Assembly: GCA_018398585.1 (NCBI GenBank)
Contig: JAGTTD010000022.1
Span: 6,702,001 to 6,766,000 of the forward strand
Direction of reading: 5' to 3'
Length of the DNA stretch: 64,000 nt
Source: Simmondsia chinensis
Taxonomy: Eukaryota; Streptophyta; Magnoliopsida; Caryophyllales; Simmondsiaceae
Within the stretch, counting starts at the first letter, position 1; each line of letters begins with the position of its first letter. Below the pieces are notes generated by a model. The model made no database searches. It worked only from the letters and a program-made list of their open reading frames with translations, and was not told where the DNA came from. Shown piece after piece: positions 33,295-44,700 of this stretch. The translations under genes were made by a program, and so were the position numbers.

Positions 33295-33763
33295 CCTCTA
33301 TTTGACAACAAGGTAAAGAGGGGTAGAGGGGTAAAGGTAATGAGGGTTAAAATCTTATCCTTGTTTCGCAAGTCTTATTTAGGGGTAAAGGGGGGTTATA
33401 GTGAATAAAATTTTTACCCCCATTACCCTCATTTTCTTTAGCCCCCAATTTGAAAGGTGAAGAAGGGGAGGATCATTTTTTGAAAGCTTTTGGATGATTT
33501 AGTCCTTACTATAACAATAACTCTCTTTAGCCTTATCCCATTACCTAATTGTCAAACAAAGCTAACTCATTTATCACTCTTTAATCTTACTCCTCTTTGT
33601 TTAGCATGTCTAAATAAAGGTAGAACCATTTCTTATTTTCCCCTTCTTTACCCCTCTTTACCCTCTCTTTTTACCCCTTTCTTATTTTCCCCTTCTTTAC
33701 CCCTCTTTACCCTCTCTTTTTACCCCTGTTTACCCTCATTTACCCAATTGTCAAACAGAACGT
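33295..33763. mobile_element. MITE-like inverted-repeat element
   Basis: The left end (TTTGACAA..GGTAAAGAGGGGTAGAGGGGTAAA) is mirrored at the right end as TTTACCC..TTACCCTCATTTACCCAATTGTCAAA. Nearly the whole element is G/A-rich at the left and C/T-rich at the right, able to fold on itself. Near the right end a 49-bp unit is duplicated perfectly in tandem (33629-33677 and 33678-33726). No target duplication was fixed. The 105-codon frame at 33490-33807 is just its translation. Confidence 0.6.
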
Positions 33764-34258
33764 CTGAGCTTTGTACAACACAACAGAACTACAAAAAGGC
33801 AAAATAATTTGCATGGTGTGAAGAATATGAGAGAGAGATTCAAAGAAGAGAAGAAGGAAGAAAGGTTTTTTGAGAGCTTGGTCATTCGAGTTCTAGCTTG
33901 GAGATTTCTGGTCCTGCCTTCTTCATCTTCTTGGTTTGGCTAGGGTTTTCCTTTTCCTTCTTTTGTACTCTTGTACAAAATCTCTATAAGGCCCCTTTAA
34001 TTTCAGACTTGTTGTTCGCTAATGACTGTAAAACCTAAATTACTGACAGTGAAGAGACTCCTCTAAAAACTGTGGTTCATATAATAGGCTCATTTAGGAA
34101 CCACACATATCGCATTTGTTCTTTTACTTCATGTTTTCGTTAACTTTTCGGGGATCTTCAATATTTTTGTTTTTGTCATTGTTGGTTTGTTTCTGTTATT
34201 GTGAGATTCGATTTTTCAAAAGCTTCGAATCGAATTATCGGGGACCAAAGCAACGAAG
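33764..34258 (+). repeat. Probable Copia LTR or leader region
   Basis: Lies directly upstream of a PBS-like site and a Copia gag, and includes a pyrimidine-rich CTTCTTCATCTTCTTGG stretch and CTCTATAAGG near 33981. No second LTR is available to confirm its limits. Confidence 0.35.
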
Positions 34259-34745
34259 TGGTATTAGAGCCTGAACATCGGAAAATGTTTTTGACATTGA
34301 AAAGTTCAATGAGCGAAATAATTTCGGCCTTGTGATGATCAAGATCAAGGTCATCTTGACCCAAAAGGGGGGTGAAGACTACCCTACTTTAGAAATTGGA
34401 ACAATAAAAAATGCCCAAATTAGAACAACAAAAAATGAATGGTATGACCTATAGCTCAACCATTCTTTCCCTTACAAATCCTATATTGTTTGTTGTTTCT
34501 AAATCTTCAACTATTTCTAAGTTGTGGAAAATTTTAGAAGATATGTATAAATTGAGTTCCCTATCAAATCGTGTTTTTGTTGTAGAAATTTTTTTTGCTT
34601 TTACAATGAATGAATATGAACTGATCGAGGATTGTTTTGACGAATTTAATCGGCTATCACTTGAAATGGACAATTTCAAAACTAAGGTCGAATTAGAAAC
34701 TAAAGCAATTGTCTTGTTAAACTCTAATACAAAAAATAATTAGTA
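34259..34745 (+). pseudogene. Copia PBS and gag fragment, cut by a Gypsy insertion
   Basis: GTGGTATTAGAGCC at 34259-34272 is a PBS with one change. The open frame 34411-34743 carries MPKLEQQKMNGMTYSSTI, ISKLWKILEDMYKLSS and EFNRLSLEMDNF, the UBN2-type gag helical domain of plant Copia. It stops at the border of the Gypsy 5' LTR (34750). The rest of this Copia was not found downstream. Confidence 0.8.
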
Positions 34746-34749
34746 ACTC

Positions 34750-34998
34750 TGTTGATAACAAATCAGGTGGTTATGACTCGAATTAGAGTTAGTTAGAAGT
34801 GACTGAGTGGCTAGTATAAATGGTTGTTCTAGAATTTAGTTGGTTAAGCAATAAATTACACTTTCATTTTCTACTTTTCTCTTCCTAATCCCTCTGCACT
34901 CCCTCTCATTTCTCTTCTTCCTTCTCAGATCTAATTCTTTCCTTTGTTCTCTTCTAATACTAATTGGTGTGGTGGATGTAACCCTAAATGTTACATCA
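34750..34998 (+). repeat. 5' LTR of degenerate Gypsy (+)
   Basis: TGTTGATAACAAATC..ATGTTACATCA, about 249 bp, with a TATA-like GTATAAATGG near 34815 and a long pyrimidine-rich U5. TGGTATCAGAGTC follows directly (35001-35013), a Met-tRNA PBS with one change. No 3' LTR is found, so the right end of the element is lost. Confidence 0.75.
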
Positions 34999-35039
34999 TT
35001 TGGTATCAGAGTCTAGTTTGTGCTGCGTTTTCGTTGTCA

Positions 35040-36290
35040 ATGGTTGACAATGCTCATAGCTTGACTGAATTCCAAAGTTTGAAGGCTTGATTGGAAGAAG
35101 GCGAGAACAAGTTGCATCAATTGTTTGAAGCCCGGTTTGGCGACTACGATGATAGACAAAAATGGATGACAGAGACCATTTTCGATGTTCAAGCCTACGT
35201 GTATTTGATCGAGAGCTAGCAAGGGAAAATAATGGATCCCCTTCATGAAATGCTAGCCAATCAAAATCACTTTCACAAAGGTTTCCTTCCTCAGCCTCCG
35301 GATATGGCGTAACTTCAATCTAGTGCAGGGGCCAAGTCTTTGTGCTCGAATTCCGCCACAGATCTTACTTCACAATCAATTATTACTTCAACACGAGATT
35401 ATCAAAATTGACTTCCTTTCTATTCCAGCAGTGATGGTGTAAATATTTGGATATGGAAATCTAAATAGTTATTTTCTACCGATAGTACACCATATTTTGC
35501 GAAAGTAAAGTTAGCTTCAATGCACCTTAAGGGCGCGGCATTAAAATGGCATCGTATTTACGTTAAATCATCAAACTCCTATTGAAGAGGTACGGTGGAC
35601 TGATTACTTGACTATTCTTGAAAACCTTATGGAAGAATTGATGAAGTTGCAACAATCGGGTACGGCTTTAGAATACCAGGCTTAGTTTGAAAAATAATTA
35701 CACATTTGACATTGTCGGAGGATTATATGATAACTTGTTTCATCACTGGTTTGAAGGACACTATGCAGTATCCGGTATTAATGCTTCAACCGCAATCCTT
35801 ATGTCAAGCCATGAAATTGGCTCGCCTTCAAGAGGCTCATTTGCAAGCGATGCCTCGTTTTTAGCCTATTGGCTACTCTCATTTTTATCGTATGTCACTA
35901 GCTTCGACTTTGGGCTCTTCATTGCTCAATAATTCCAAGAATTACAAGGGATCTCAATTTGTAGTTGGTTCCACTAAGAAAGGCAGAGGGTTATCTCGGT
36001 TGCAGACTTGGAAGATCATCAGGAGAAGGGCTTATGTTTCATTTGTAATGAGAATTTTACTCCTAGACATATGAGAGTTTGTAAAGTCAAGAACCCTCAG
36101 TTCCAGATGATTTCAGGTGAGGTGCAGGATCTAGACAACATTGTTCTGGGTGACACTCTTCGTTATACTGGGGATCCTGTTTTTGATGATTCGCCCAAAA
36201 TCTCATTCAGTGCTACTGCGGGTACTTCATCATTTAATATGATGCATATTAACACAATTGCCGCCCACTACACATTCTTATTGACATTGG
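35040..36290 (+). pseudogene. Gypsy gag, zinc knuckle and protease start
   Basis: Starts near ATG 35040 with a helical region (KLHQLFEARFGDYDDRQKW), then a capsid piece (FAKVKLASMHLKGAALKWHR, about 35497-35556) and a second piece with VSGINASTAILM. A knuckle CFICNENFTPRHMRVCK lies at 36029-36079. Protease sequence at about 36275-36310 reads LLTLIDIGSMHNF-like in pieces, keeping the Asp but with DSG changed to DIG. Numerous stops. Same type as the Gypsy on the other strand at 44.7-52.6 kb. Confidence 0.8.
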
Positions 36291-36449
36291 TAGCATGCAT
36301 AATTTCTTAAATACATCGAAGGCCCAGTGGCTCAGTTGTGCTATTGTTCAGGTTGCGGCAGTACTCGTTGTGGATGCGGATGGTTCGACCATCATCGATT
36401 CCGAGATTTGTTCTTAGTTTCGTTAGAGTACTCAAGGGTTCGATTATGT

Positions 36450-38030
36450 CTCCGGTGTCATGTTATTGACCTTAGGGGGGTGCGACATGGTGCTGGGAAT
36501 TCAATGGCTCAAGACACTTGGTCCCACTCTATGGGACTTTGATAATTTGCTTGTGGAATTTCAACGGCGAGACCGAAAAGGAACTTTGAAAGGTACTCCT
36601 AATTCTTTACGTGAGGTGGGTAAAAAGAGTTTACAACAAATTGAGGTCATGAGTCCCACCATTTATACTCTTTTTTCATATGATTTGTTGATGTCATTGC
36701 TTGGGGTTGAATTTGAAACGTCGAGTTTGACAGTCACTAAGCGTGACTAAAACAATTGAACATATTACTGCGGGAGTTTTGATTATCTTTGACAAGCCGC
36801 GTGTTTTATCCCCTCCTCAGCTGCCAGCTGCAATTTGGTCATTGTATTATTCTTAAAGAGGGTTCTACACCTGTTAACATTCGACCCTATCGTTATCCCT
36901 TGGTTCAAAAGATGCAATTGAAAAAAATGATTTATGAGGTGCTTCATACGGGTATTATACATTGCAGCAGTAGTCCCTTTGCATCACCAATTATTCTTGT
37001 TAAAATGAAAGATGGTACATGGAGAATGTGTGGCAATTATCATGAATTGAACAGTAAGACGGTTAAAGACAAGTTTCCCATCCCCGTGATGGAACAGTTA
37101 CAAGATGAGTTGCAAAGGTTAGTGATTTTCTGAAAGCTTGATCTTCAGAGCAGATATCATTAGGTTCGTGTTTATGAGGAGGACATCTATAAAACTTCTT
37201 TTCGTACTCGTCAAGGTCACTATGAATTTCGGGTTATGCTATTCGGCCTTACTAATGCACCGGCCGCATTTCAAGGGTAGATGGATGAGGTTTTTCGTCC
37301 TTATGTGCGTACATTAGTATTCTTTGATTATATTTTGGTTTATAGCCATGGCATCACCGATCACCTTCATCATTTAAGATTGGTTTTGGGTTTATGCACT
37401 CTAATCATTTGTTTGGCCAAAGGGTCTAAGTGTGCATTCATGGTGGAAGAGATCGTCTCTTTGGGTCATTGCATTTCGGCTCACGGTGTTTTTACTGATA
37501 ACAACGAGATACAAGCCGTTCAGGATTGGCCGATACTGACTACACTTAAACAACTTCGCCGGTTTCTTCGTTTGGCGGGATATTATGGACGATTTATTAA
37601 GAAATACAGCTCTCTTAGTCGCCCCATCACCAATTTACCGAAGCATGGCAGTTTTGTTGGGTCACCTGTTGTAGAAAATGTATTCTACCAGATCAAAGAG
37701 GCATTGACTCACGCATCGGTTCTTGCTTTGTCGGATTTTTCCAATCATTTTTGGTGGAAATTGAAGTTTCGGGAGTAGGTCAGTTCTCATGCTAGATGGG
37801 AATCCTATTGCCTACATAGCAAAGCTCTTGCTCCAATTCATCAAGGACTTTCAATTTATGAACAAGAATTAATGGTGGTGGTATTTGCTGTTCATAAATA
37901 GGAACATTGCCTTGCTCCCGAGCATTTTATACTACGCATAGATCCACAAAATCTTAAATTCTTGATTGAAGAAAAAGTTAATACACCGGTACAACGAGCT
38001 TGGCCTGCGAAATTGATGGGTTTTTGACAT
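36450..38030 (+). pseudogene. Gypsy protease end, reverse transcriptase and RNase H
   Basis: LGGCDMVLGIQWLKTLGP (36468-36521) is the end of the protease. RT follows: ASPIILVKMKDGTWRMCGNY (36981-37040), [19 protein letters not shown] (37221-37277) and a FFDYILVYSHG motif (37322-37354), where the second catalytic Asp of FFDD is Tyr. Then GHCISAHGVFTD and the thumb LKQLRRFLRLAGYYGRFIK. RNase H pieces follow to about 38030 (EQELMVVVFAVHK). Dead by stops and by the active-site change. Confidence 0.85.
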
Positions 38031-38036
38031 AGCATT

Positions 38037-38860
38037 TTGTATAAAAAAGGAAGTGAAAATAAAGCCACCAATGCTTTTTCTAGTATGCCCTCTTCGAGTG
38101 CAGAGCTCTACATGCTTTTATCTCAAGTACAATCTCCTCTGTTGACTGAAATAAATAACTCTTGGCATCAAGATTCATGGCTTTTAAAGCTTATTCAAGA
38201 ATTGCAGGATCATTTTGTGAAACACCCTACCTCTACATGGCAAAACGATGAGCTGCACCGTTATGGTCAATTAGTAATTGGGTCGTTTTCCAATTTGGGC
38301 AAATGTATTTTTGTTTTGTAACACTCCTCCGTTACATGTGATCACTTGGGCGTCAATGCTTGTTTCCGTAAAATGGAAAGTTTTTCCTATTGGCGTGGTA
38401 TGAAGCATGATATTTGCAAATTCATTGTCAAATACAAATTGTGCCAATGCTGTAAAACCGACACATCAGCATATCCCAGTTTGTTGCGACCTCTTTTGAA
38501 TCTTGAGAGGGTGCGGAGTTCTATTTCAATGGATTTCATAGAAGGGTTACCGTTATCTCATGGCAAGAATGCTATTATTGTTGTGATTGATTGGATGAGC
38601 AAGTACGACCACTTTATGCTGTTATCTCATTCCTACACCGTACAAGACATCTTAGCCTCAAAACATTATCTCCATCTTGATTCCATTTTTCTTAGCTTCT
38701 TTTGGCAAGAGCTTTTTCACGTGCTCAATGTTGACTTAAACATGTCTATAGAATACCATCCCCAAATCAATGACCAAACCAAGTTCATTAATCATGGGCT
38801 TGAGACTTATCTTTGTTGCTTTGTTGTGATGTACCATCACCGTCTGTAGGTCTTTGGAAA
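38037..38860 (+). pseudogene. Gypsy integrase, truncated
   Basis: 38037-38321 is the connecting region. 38346-38849 begins after the first zinc-finger His pair, with SYWRGMKHDICKFI..CQCC, then SISMDFIEGLPLSHGKN (first catalytic Asp), and a shortened core in which the region of the second Asp is missing. EYHPQINDQTKFIN follows, where the family's third catalytic residue Glu is Lys. It ends at about 38860, so the C-terminus, chromodomain and 3' LTR are absent. Confidence 0.85.
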
Positions 38861-39503
38861 CAGTTTAGGGCCTATTCCCTTACAGAGTCCTCTCGAAGAG
38901 TGTCTTCGAAGAAATTTGAAAACAAAGCGAATTGACACAGAATCTTAGCAAGAAGCAGGAAAACACAATCAAAAGGAGGTCTTCAGGGAGAACTTCCATT
39001 GGAGGAGTCTAAAATTAGGAAAGAGTGCAAAGCAAACAGTGAGAGGAGCAGGATACAGGGAATGTCTATTTAGAGGAATAAACTTTTCTCGCAAACAAGT
39101 TTACTTAAAAATGGGGGGCTACTATGTTTACATTTATACCTACCAATCACGGATAGGCGACCGAAAGAAGGCGTCCAAGACAGCCGCCCAGACACAAGGC
39201 GCCCAGCAGCGGGCGCCCAAAACCGGCGCCCTAGGGAATACACCACGTCGCCTAAATTACACACATAATGCTCTCCTTAAATATTCTTTATATATATAAA
39301 GGAAAAGCCCAAGCTTCATAAAGATGATGAAAGAGGAAGGAAAAAGAGGGGGCTCTCACAAGAAGTAAATCTCAAAAACAATAAGAACCTTAAACTCGAG
39401 CGAGACAATCCTAGTGGAAAAGGGGATCCTAGTAGTTTTTCCATCACAAGCTTGAGTTTAGCTTATCCTACCCCCACATCCACAAATTTATCAAAAATAA
39501 CAA
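38861..39503. other. Unannotated spacer with GGCGCC cluster
   Basis: No gene. 39170-39235 is a GC-rich island with three GGCGCC palindromes and related GGCGTCC/GCCGCCC words at roughly 10-25 bp spacing, in otherwise AT-rich DNA. It may be part of an unrecognised LTR. Confidence 0.45.
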
Positions 39504-41313
39504 TGTCTTGAAAACCCAATTATTTGTATTTAAATATCAATAAATATAATTGTTTTATCTTTTTTATTTATGATTATGATTTACTGGTCAAATATGCATG
39601 TGATTATTTCTAAAACATTCTATCAGATGGATGTAGTCCAATACAACATGTCATAGTTCGGTTTAATGGTCAATAAGATTGAGCATCTGATAGACTTAAA
39701 TCAAAATTGTGAAGTGTTGTCAAAATAACTTCATAGTCGATGATAAGTTACGGACAACTTGTCTAATAAAACTATAACATGATACCTTAGATGGCTTGTT
39801 AAGGTCATGTGAATAGGGATCCAGAAGTATCATGTTAGTGTTCATCAATAAGATTGAAACATTGAGCTGAACCATCCAAATTGTTTATTTCTTAACTACT
39901 ATAAGAAATAAATAGTTCTTTGTGATTAAGCGATAATTATAGATCCTGAGATTGTCTTGAACTTGTGCACGTAGTGTTCATCACTTTATTATACTCAAAG
40001 TAAGGTCCTGTAAAGTTACCAATAGTCTGCATACGTTGAGTAACTGCATGAAATGTAGCGGGAACAAAATAGTCGACATGGAGTTTCCAGCCACTTATGA
40101 GATACTAATGTCCCCATAAGTAGATTCGCAAGTGTTCGAAAAATTTGGAATCTTTGGCCAAAGTATTTCTAGTGTTCGCCACTGGAATTGACACGAAGAA
40201 TATGTTCTTGTGTCACAGAATTATTCGAAAAAGGGTGAGTTGGGAACTTAAGAAGAATTGGTGAGAAGTATAATGATGATAGTTTTAATTATTACTTCCC
40301 ATGGATATCTAATTGAGGGGTTGATCATTCATTTATTACATATTGGAAATTATGGAATAAATAAGTTTAATTATAGAGTGAAGTAGGACTCATTTAGTGG
40401 AATTAAGTCCTACTACGTGGTAATCAAATATTATTATGAGATGATAAATACTTTTGACCCATTTGAAGCTATAATTAAATATTCTCTTAGGTCCCTATGC
40501 AAGTCTTTCATTTTACACCATCTGAAAAATGTTGAAAGAATCCATGAGATGAATTATTTATTCATATAATGAGTAAATTTAATTTTGCTAAATAGTATTC
40601 ATTATATGAATAAAATTTAAAATTACAAAATAAAATAATTTTTTAAAATAAAATTCATGAGTTGAATTTTTACCTGTATGAAACAAAGAACAAAAAACAG
40701 GAACGAAAATGTGGCTATCCGCGTGAAATTAAGAGGACCAATGAGCGCACAACATGTGTCCCGCACTAGAGATCATATGAACCTATCAAAGGGTGCCACA
40801 GCCCACCAGGGTGACCCTTGCCTAACTACGCGGTTCTTGGCAAAACACGCGAATAACCTAAATGACGTTGTTTTCATTATTGATTTTTTATCCCACATCA
40901 AAAGTTTTGTGATTTTTCATGAGAGTGTGTTTCAAAGAATTAAAAGAGGAAAAACTTTCCCTTGAAATTTTTTCCTCTAGTTTAATATTTTTCGAAGCCC
41001 ACGCTCGGAGTGTTCAGAGGAGATTGCATAGAAGATCTCATAGTCTCATGTTTTCTTGGGGCGACACTGCGGTCTACATCTAGTTATTTTTCTTTCTTAT
41101 CCTTTCCTTTTAGTTTTTTGCTTTTCTATTTATTTATAGTATTTATTATGCTAGTTATTTTTCATGCTATTATTATGAATATGTTAGAGTAGATATTTGT
41201 AGATTAAAAATTAGAATTTTAAAATCACCTATAGGTTTAAAATTAGGAATTTTAAATCGTTCTGCTGCGTTAATTAGATTATTTTAGGAAATATTTTTGA
41301 AATATGTCCCAAC
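39504..41313 (+). repeat. Long LTR-like repeat, left arm (+)
   Basis: Starts TGTCTTGAAAACCCAATT and ends ..TATGTCCCAACA. The stretch 39780-40560 is clearly homologous, though diverged, to the reverse complement of 41850-42830. Shared words include GTTGRGTAAYTGCATGAA, GYGGGAACA, ATGTCCCCWTAAGT and TTTGGCCA. TG..CA-type ends, size about 1.8 kb and lack of coding fit an LTR of a large retroelement. The element type is unknown. Confidence 0.55.
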
Positions 41314-41324
41314 ACTCCACAATT

Positions 41325-42870
41325 CCTTTTAACACCGGGCGTGTGGGTATCGTGAAATCAAGTAACTCTTGTAACACTTATAAGAATTAATTGGAAGAAA
41401 GATTTTCTCCTTTTTAATTCTGTAATTAATTTGAAGAAGATCGAGCAAAATTGTTAAACCCTAATGAGCCAGACATCACATATATTTATAAGGGCTTTAA
41501 AAACTTACTTATTTAATTTAAAATAAAAACAAAAAACAAAATTATATTTTTGATAGGACAAAACACCATAAATAATTGTGCAAAATACATAAATAAACAC
41601 ACAACTTTTTAATCCGCGTCGTAGGGTGCCACGTGGCACCCTGCCATTGGTCTGCACCGCTATGTGCAGATTGAGCCTATAACAATCGTGTACTAGTTGG
41701 CCCGGGGGCTTGTGCCAGTCATCTTGGCCCATGTGTTTTTTTTGAATTTTGTTTTTTTATTTTTCTTCTACAAATTCGTTTCATGAGTTTTTGGGTTTAA
41801 CAAAAACAATTTATTCAACTCTAGATTAAATAATTTCTGTCATGAATTCTCTTAATTTTTTTAGGTGCATAATTTATAATCTTGCACAAAGAACTCAGGA
41901 ATAATTTATTCCTAGCTCCAAATGGATCAAATATAATTATCATCTCATGATAGCAATTGATTACTATTTAGTAAAACTTAATTCCACTAAATAAATTTTA
42001 TTGCACTCTAGAAATAAATATATTTACTCGTTAAATTTTTTTTGTAATAGTTTACTCACAATTGACTCCTCTACTAAATGTCTGTGAGAAAATAACTTAA
42101 GTTACTATTGTCATTCTTTCTCACTTTTCCTTCTTAATACTCAATTCGCCCTTCTCGAATAATTCACTAATATAGAAAAACACTTCTGTATTAATTTTAC
42201 ATGTCAAACATGTGAAATGCTCTGGCCAAAGTCTCTGGAATCAATTCAAATACTTGCAAATCAACTAAGGGGACATTATTCATGCAGATTCCCGGCAAGA
42301 TATCTGTTCCCACTGCACTTCATGCAATTACCCAACGAATGCAAGATCCAGTTAGAGTTAATAACCTTATCCTTTTAGAGCATCAAAGCAATTAACATTT
42401 CATGCATGTGTCCAGACTATTTCTCGGATTCAGAGTCATTGTATAAACAAAATATATATGAATTGCTCACTTCCGATAGTAGCACAGAGATGAGCAAATC
42501 ATGTTGTCCATTCAGTGAAATAATCTCATTGTAATACACCAACATAACATTCTGGATCACCATCCACATAACCAAGATAAGTTATCTAAATGTGATATTA
42601 TAGTTTAAACAGAGAATTAGCCTAGACTTATCAATGCTACGAATTAAATATTAAATAATATTTTAATTTGTTATTAGTCTATCCATGTTATAATCTCATT
42701 ATCTACTAAAAGAAATAAACCAAAATGTCATTTAAGGATTTCTTCCATCTCATGGTACGTGCTTTGAAAGAAAATAACATTACATATGTATACTCGTAAA
42801 CATATAGGCGACAATAAATAACTTTTACTTATTAATAAAAATGTTCACATAAATTGGGTTACCTAGGACA
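41325..42870 (-). repeat. Long LTR-like repeat, right arm (-)
   Basis: On the minus strand it starts at 42870 as TGTCCTAGGTAACCCAATTT, like the left arm, and can be followed through ACCCACACGCCCGGTGTT near 41345. The two arms therefore meet tail to tail with almost no spacer. A 20-bp perfect palindrome with a G-box core is inside (41623-41642). Confidence 0.55.
41623..41642. promoter_or_regulatory. Perfect 20-bp palindrome with G-box (CACGTG)
   Basis: AGGGTGCCACGTGGCACCCT reads the same on both strands. Its core GCCACGTGGC is the strong plant G-box bound by bZIP and bHLH factors. It lies within the right LTR-like arm, where an enhancer would be plausible. No evidence of function beyond the sequence. 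Confidence 0.5.
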
Positions 42871-43320
42871 CCAGCTCTGACAGGTGTTTAGACCACTGTG
42901 AAGGTACCAGAACTGCCAGCACGGGCCATAAATTGGCGTCATTGATCCTGAATGATGAGGCCAAATCGACAGCCTTGAGCACGCTAATTGAGGCGCAAAG
43001 GATGGCAAAGCTAGCGAACGAGACGGTGGAAAAATCAACCCCGAAAGTGACACTGGTCGGAGCGAAGACGGTCACGACAAAGAAATTGACCACCGTCTTT
43101 GAGGCCAGGCCTTACCACCAGCGTCGCCATGCTAGACCGGAGAAGAAGACGATGTCAACGCTTGGAGGTCCCGGGGGACAGGAAGTGGCGCTTCAAAGGA
43201 TCAAAATTAGGGTTAGGGTTACTTTATGGGTCAAATTATTATTTTGCTATTTTAGTTGTTTAGAATTACCTAAAAACCCTCAATTTTAATATTTTAAGGG
43301 AAAAGATATTAAGGTTGTTG
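42871..43320 (+). CDS. GC-rich segment with unrecognised 118-codon frame
   Basis: 42933-43289 is open on the plus strand and locally much richer in GC than its surroundings. The product would be Lys/Thr/Ala-rich, beginning MASLILNDEAKSTALSTLIE, with a basic middle (RPYHQRRHARPEKK) and a hydrophobic end. I do not recognise it. The minus strand is also partly open. It could be a captured exon, decayed gag, or chance. The GC-rich part ends at about 43200 in AGGGTTAGGGTT. Confidence 0.25.
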
Positions 43321-43924
43321 ACTTTAGACAACTTTTTTGGATGAAATTTGTCTTTATTGTTTTCAATTTGGGGAGCAAAATAGAAAAGTACCCACAAATG
43401 AAAAAAATAAAAAAAAAGAGATGACATTAAATCTATTTACTATTTTCTTTTAAGCTATGTGATATAACACTTCGAATGGAAATTAATTCTATGCATCCAA
43501 ATTAGATAATAGATAGTATAGTGGGATCTACTAGGGACCCAATTAGGTATTTGAATGTATAATATTATGGTAGTCCAATAGATGATATAGTGGGTCCCAT
43601 CAAGGAGGGTGTTATTATATAAATATATGAGGGTCATTACATCAAAATTATCAATGAAATTAAATATTATTTTTTATCTTCCCCCCCCCCCCCTCCCTCT
43701 CTTCTCTTCTCCTCTCTTACTTTTAGTATTTTACTACTTTCCTTTTATTTAAGTATTTTTTCCAATTTAGATCATATCAAGCAACTTAACTTGAATTTAC
43801 TATAAGGACTAAACTCACAGAATTAAAAGTATAAGGGGTAGATTGATACAGTGGGAAATGCATAGCAACTTTTGGTGTAAAAACCCAATATTATAAGGTA
43901 CTGAGCACACAAAGGCAAAGTAAT
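43321..43924. other. AT-rich spacer with C13 and pyrimidine tract
   Basis: No gene. 43681-43693 is 13 C followed by a CTCCCTCTCTTCTCTTCTCC tract. Confidence 0.6.
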
Positions 43925-44330
43925 TGTATGACATTTCATAGGAAATATATGCTTGAAAAACTCATCTCTAGATGCTGCAAGCAAACACATCATTTGTTGC
44001 TCTAATTAGGAAACAATATGCTACACTATGATGGGCCATATCCGATAAAGATGGAGTCAACATTCTTATATCCAGTTTTGTTTCTTTTGAAATCAGGTAT
44101 TCTAAAACTTCTAAATATTTTAAGGTAGGGGCATACCTTTTCATAGTTCCTAAGGGGTTTTGTCCAACTTTTTACGAGGTACTCCACTTAACACATACCA
44201 AATGCATAAAATTGTCTTCCCCCACATGTTATCATGTAGTCTAGAACTAATGAGCAATGCAGTGCAAGGACATCGAGGACGCTCTTGGAAAAAGACATCA
44301 TTAAATGTTTTCCTGAACTCTTTGCAGCAA
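43925..44330 (-). pseudogene. Copia integrase C-terminal fragment
   Basis: Minus-strand pieces: RLHDNMWGKTIL and VLSGVPRKKLDKTPYELW across 44240-44140, then KYLEVLEYL, AHHSVAYC (about 44040-44010) and SRDEFFKHIFPMK (about 43975-43935). They match, in order, the integrase-to-linker region of the Copia at 18.8-19.3 kb, but this copy is independent and truncated at both ends. Several stops. Confidence 0.8.
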
Positions 44331-44427
44331 AATAAAAATACATGAATGAAAAAGTACACCCACATTGACCTAGGCAACACGTGTATATGGTTCCCCCTTA
44401 ATTTATTTGAGAGGATAAGTTTGAATA

Positions 44428-44666
44428 AGCAACATCTCCAATGCCCAAAGAGCTCCCACCTAAGCAGGGTTTGGGCGGTGGATGTATGCAGTCTTCCCCC
44501 TTCAAAGTACTACCCTGAAGAGAGGTTGTTTCATAGTACCTCCAACCTAAGAGGTGAGGACTTCCCAGGAGGTCATCTATCCTGGTACTACTCTCGCCTA
44601 AGCACGCTTAACTTTGGAGTTCTAATGAGATCTGCTGGTTCAAAGTTGATACCCTCTTTGGTAGGT
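44428..44666 (-). mobile_element. SINE copy C: 5S head, RTE-type tail, 12-bp TSD
   Basis: Read from 44666 leftwards: ACCAAAGAGGGTATCAAC, then the 5S rRNA-like head with CAGATCTCATTAGAACTCC, AAGTTAAGCGTGCTTAGGCG and GATGACCTCCTGGGAAGTCC. The tail follows, with ACAACCTCTCTTCAGGG, GACTGCATACATCC and TTGGGCATTGG-type ends. Flanks TAAGTTTGAATA (44416-44427) and TAAGTCTGAATA (44667-44678) match at 11 of 12 positions, a typical long SINE target duplication made by target-primed reverse transcription. Length 239 bp. Confidence 0.9.
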
Positions 44667-44700
44667 TAAGTCTGAATATGATATTTAAAGAGAAGTTTTC

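Noticed and set aside
33490..33807. 105-codon open frame
   Set aside because: Translation of the MITE's pyrimidine-rich right half including the 49-bp duplication.
34750..38860. Endogenous pararetrovirus
   Set aside because: An LTR with PBS and the order protease-RT-RNase H-integrase identify a Gypsy retrotransposon; no movement-protein-like region was seen.
44428..44666. Cassandra TRIM (5S in an LTR)
   Set aside because: There is no second LTR, PBS or purine tract; the unit ends in a LINE-type tail and has a 12-bp duplication rather than a 5-bp one.
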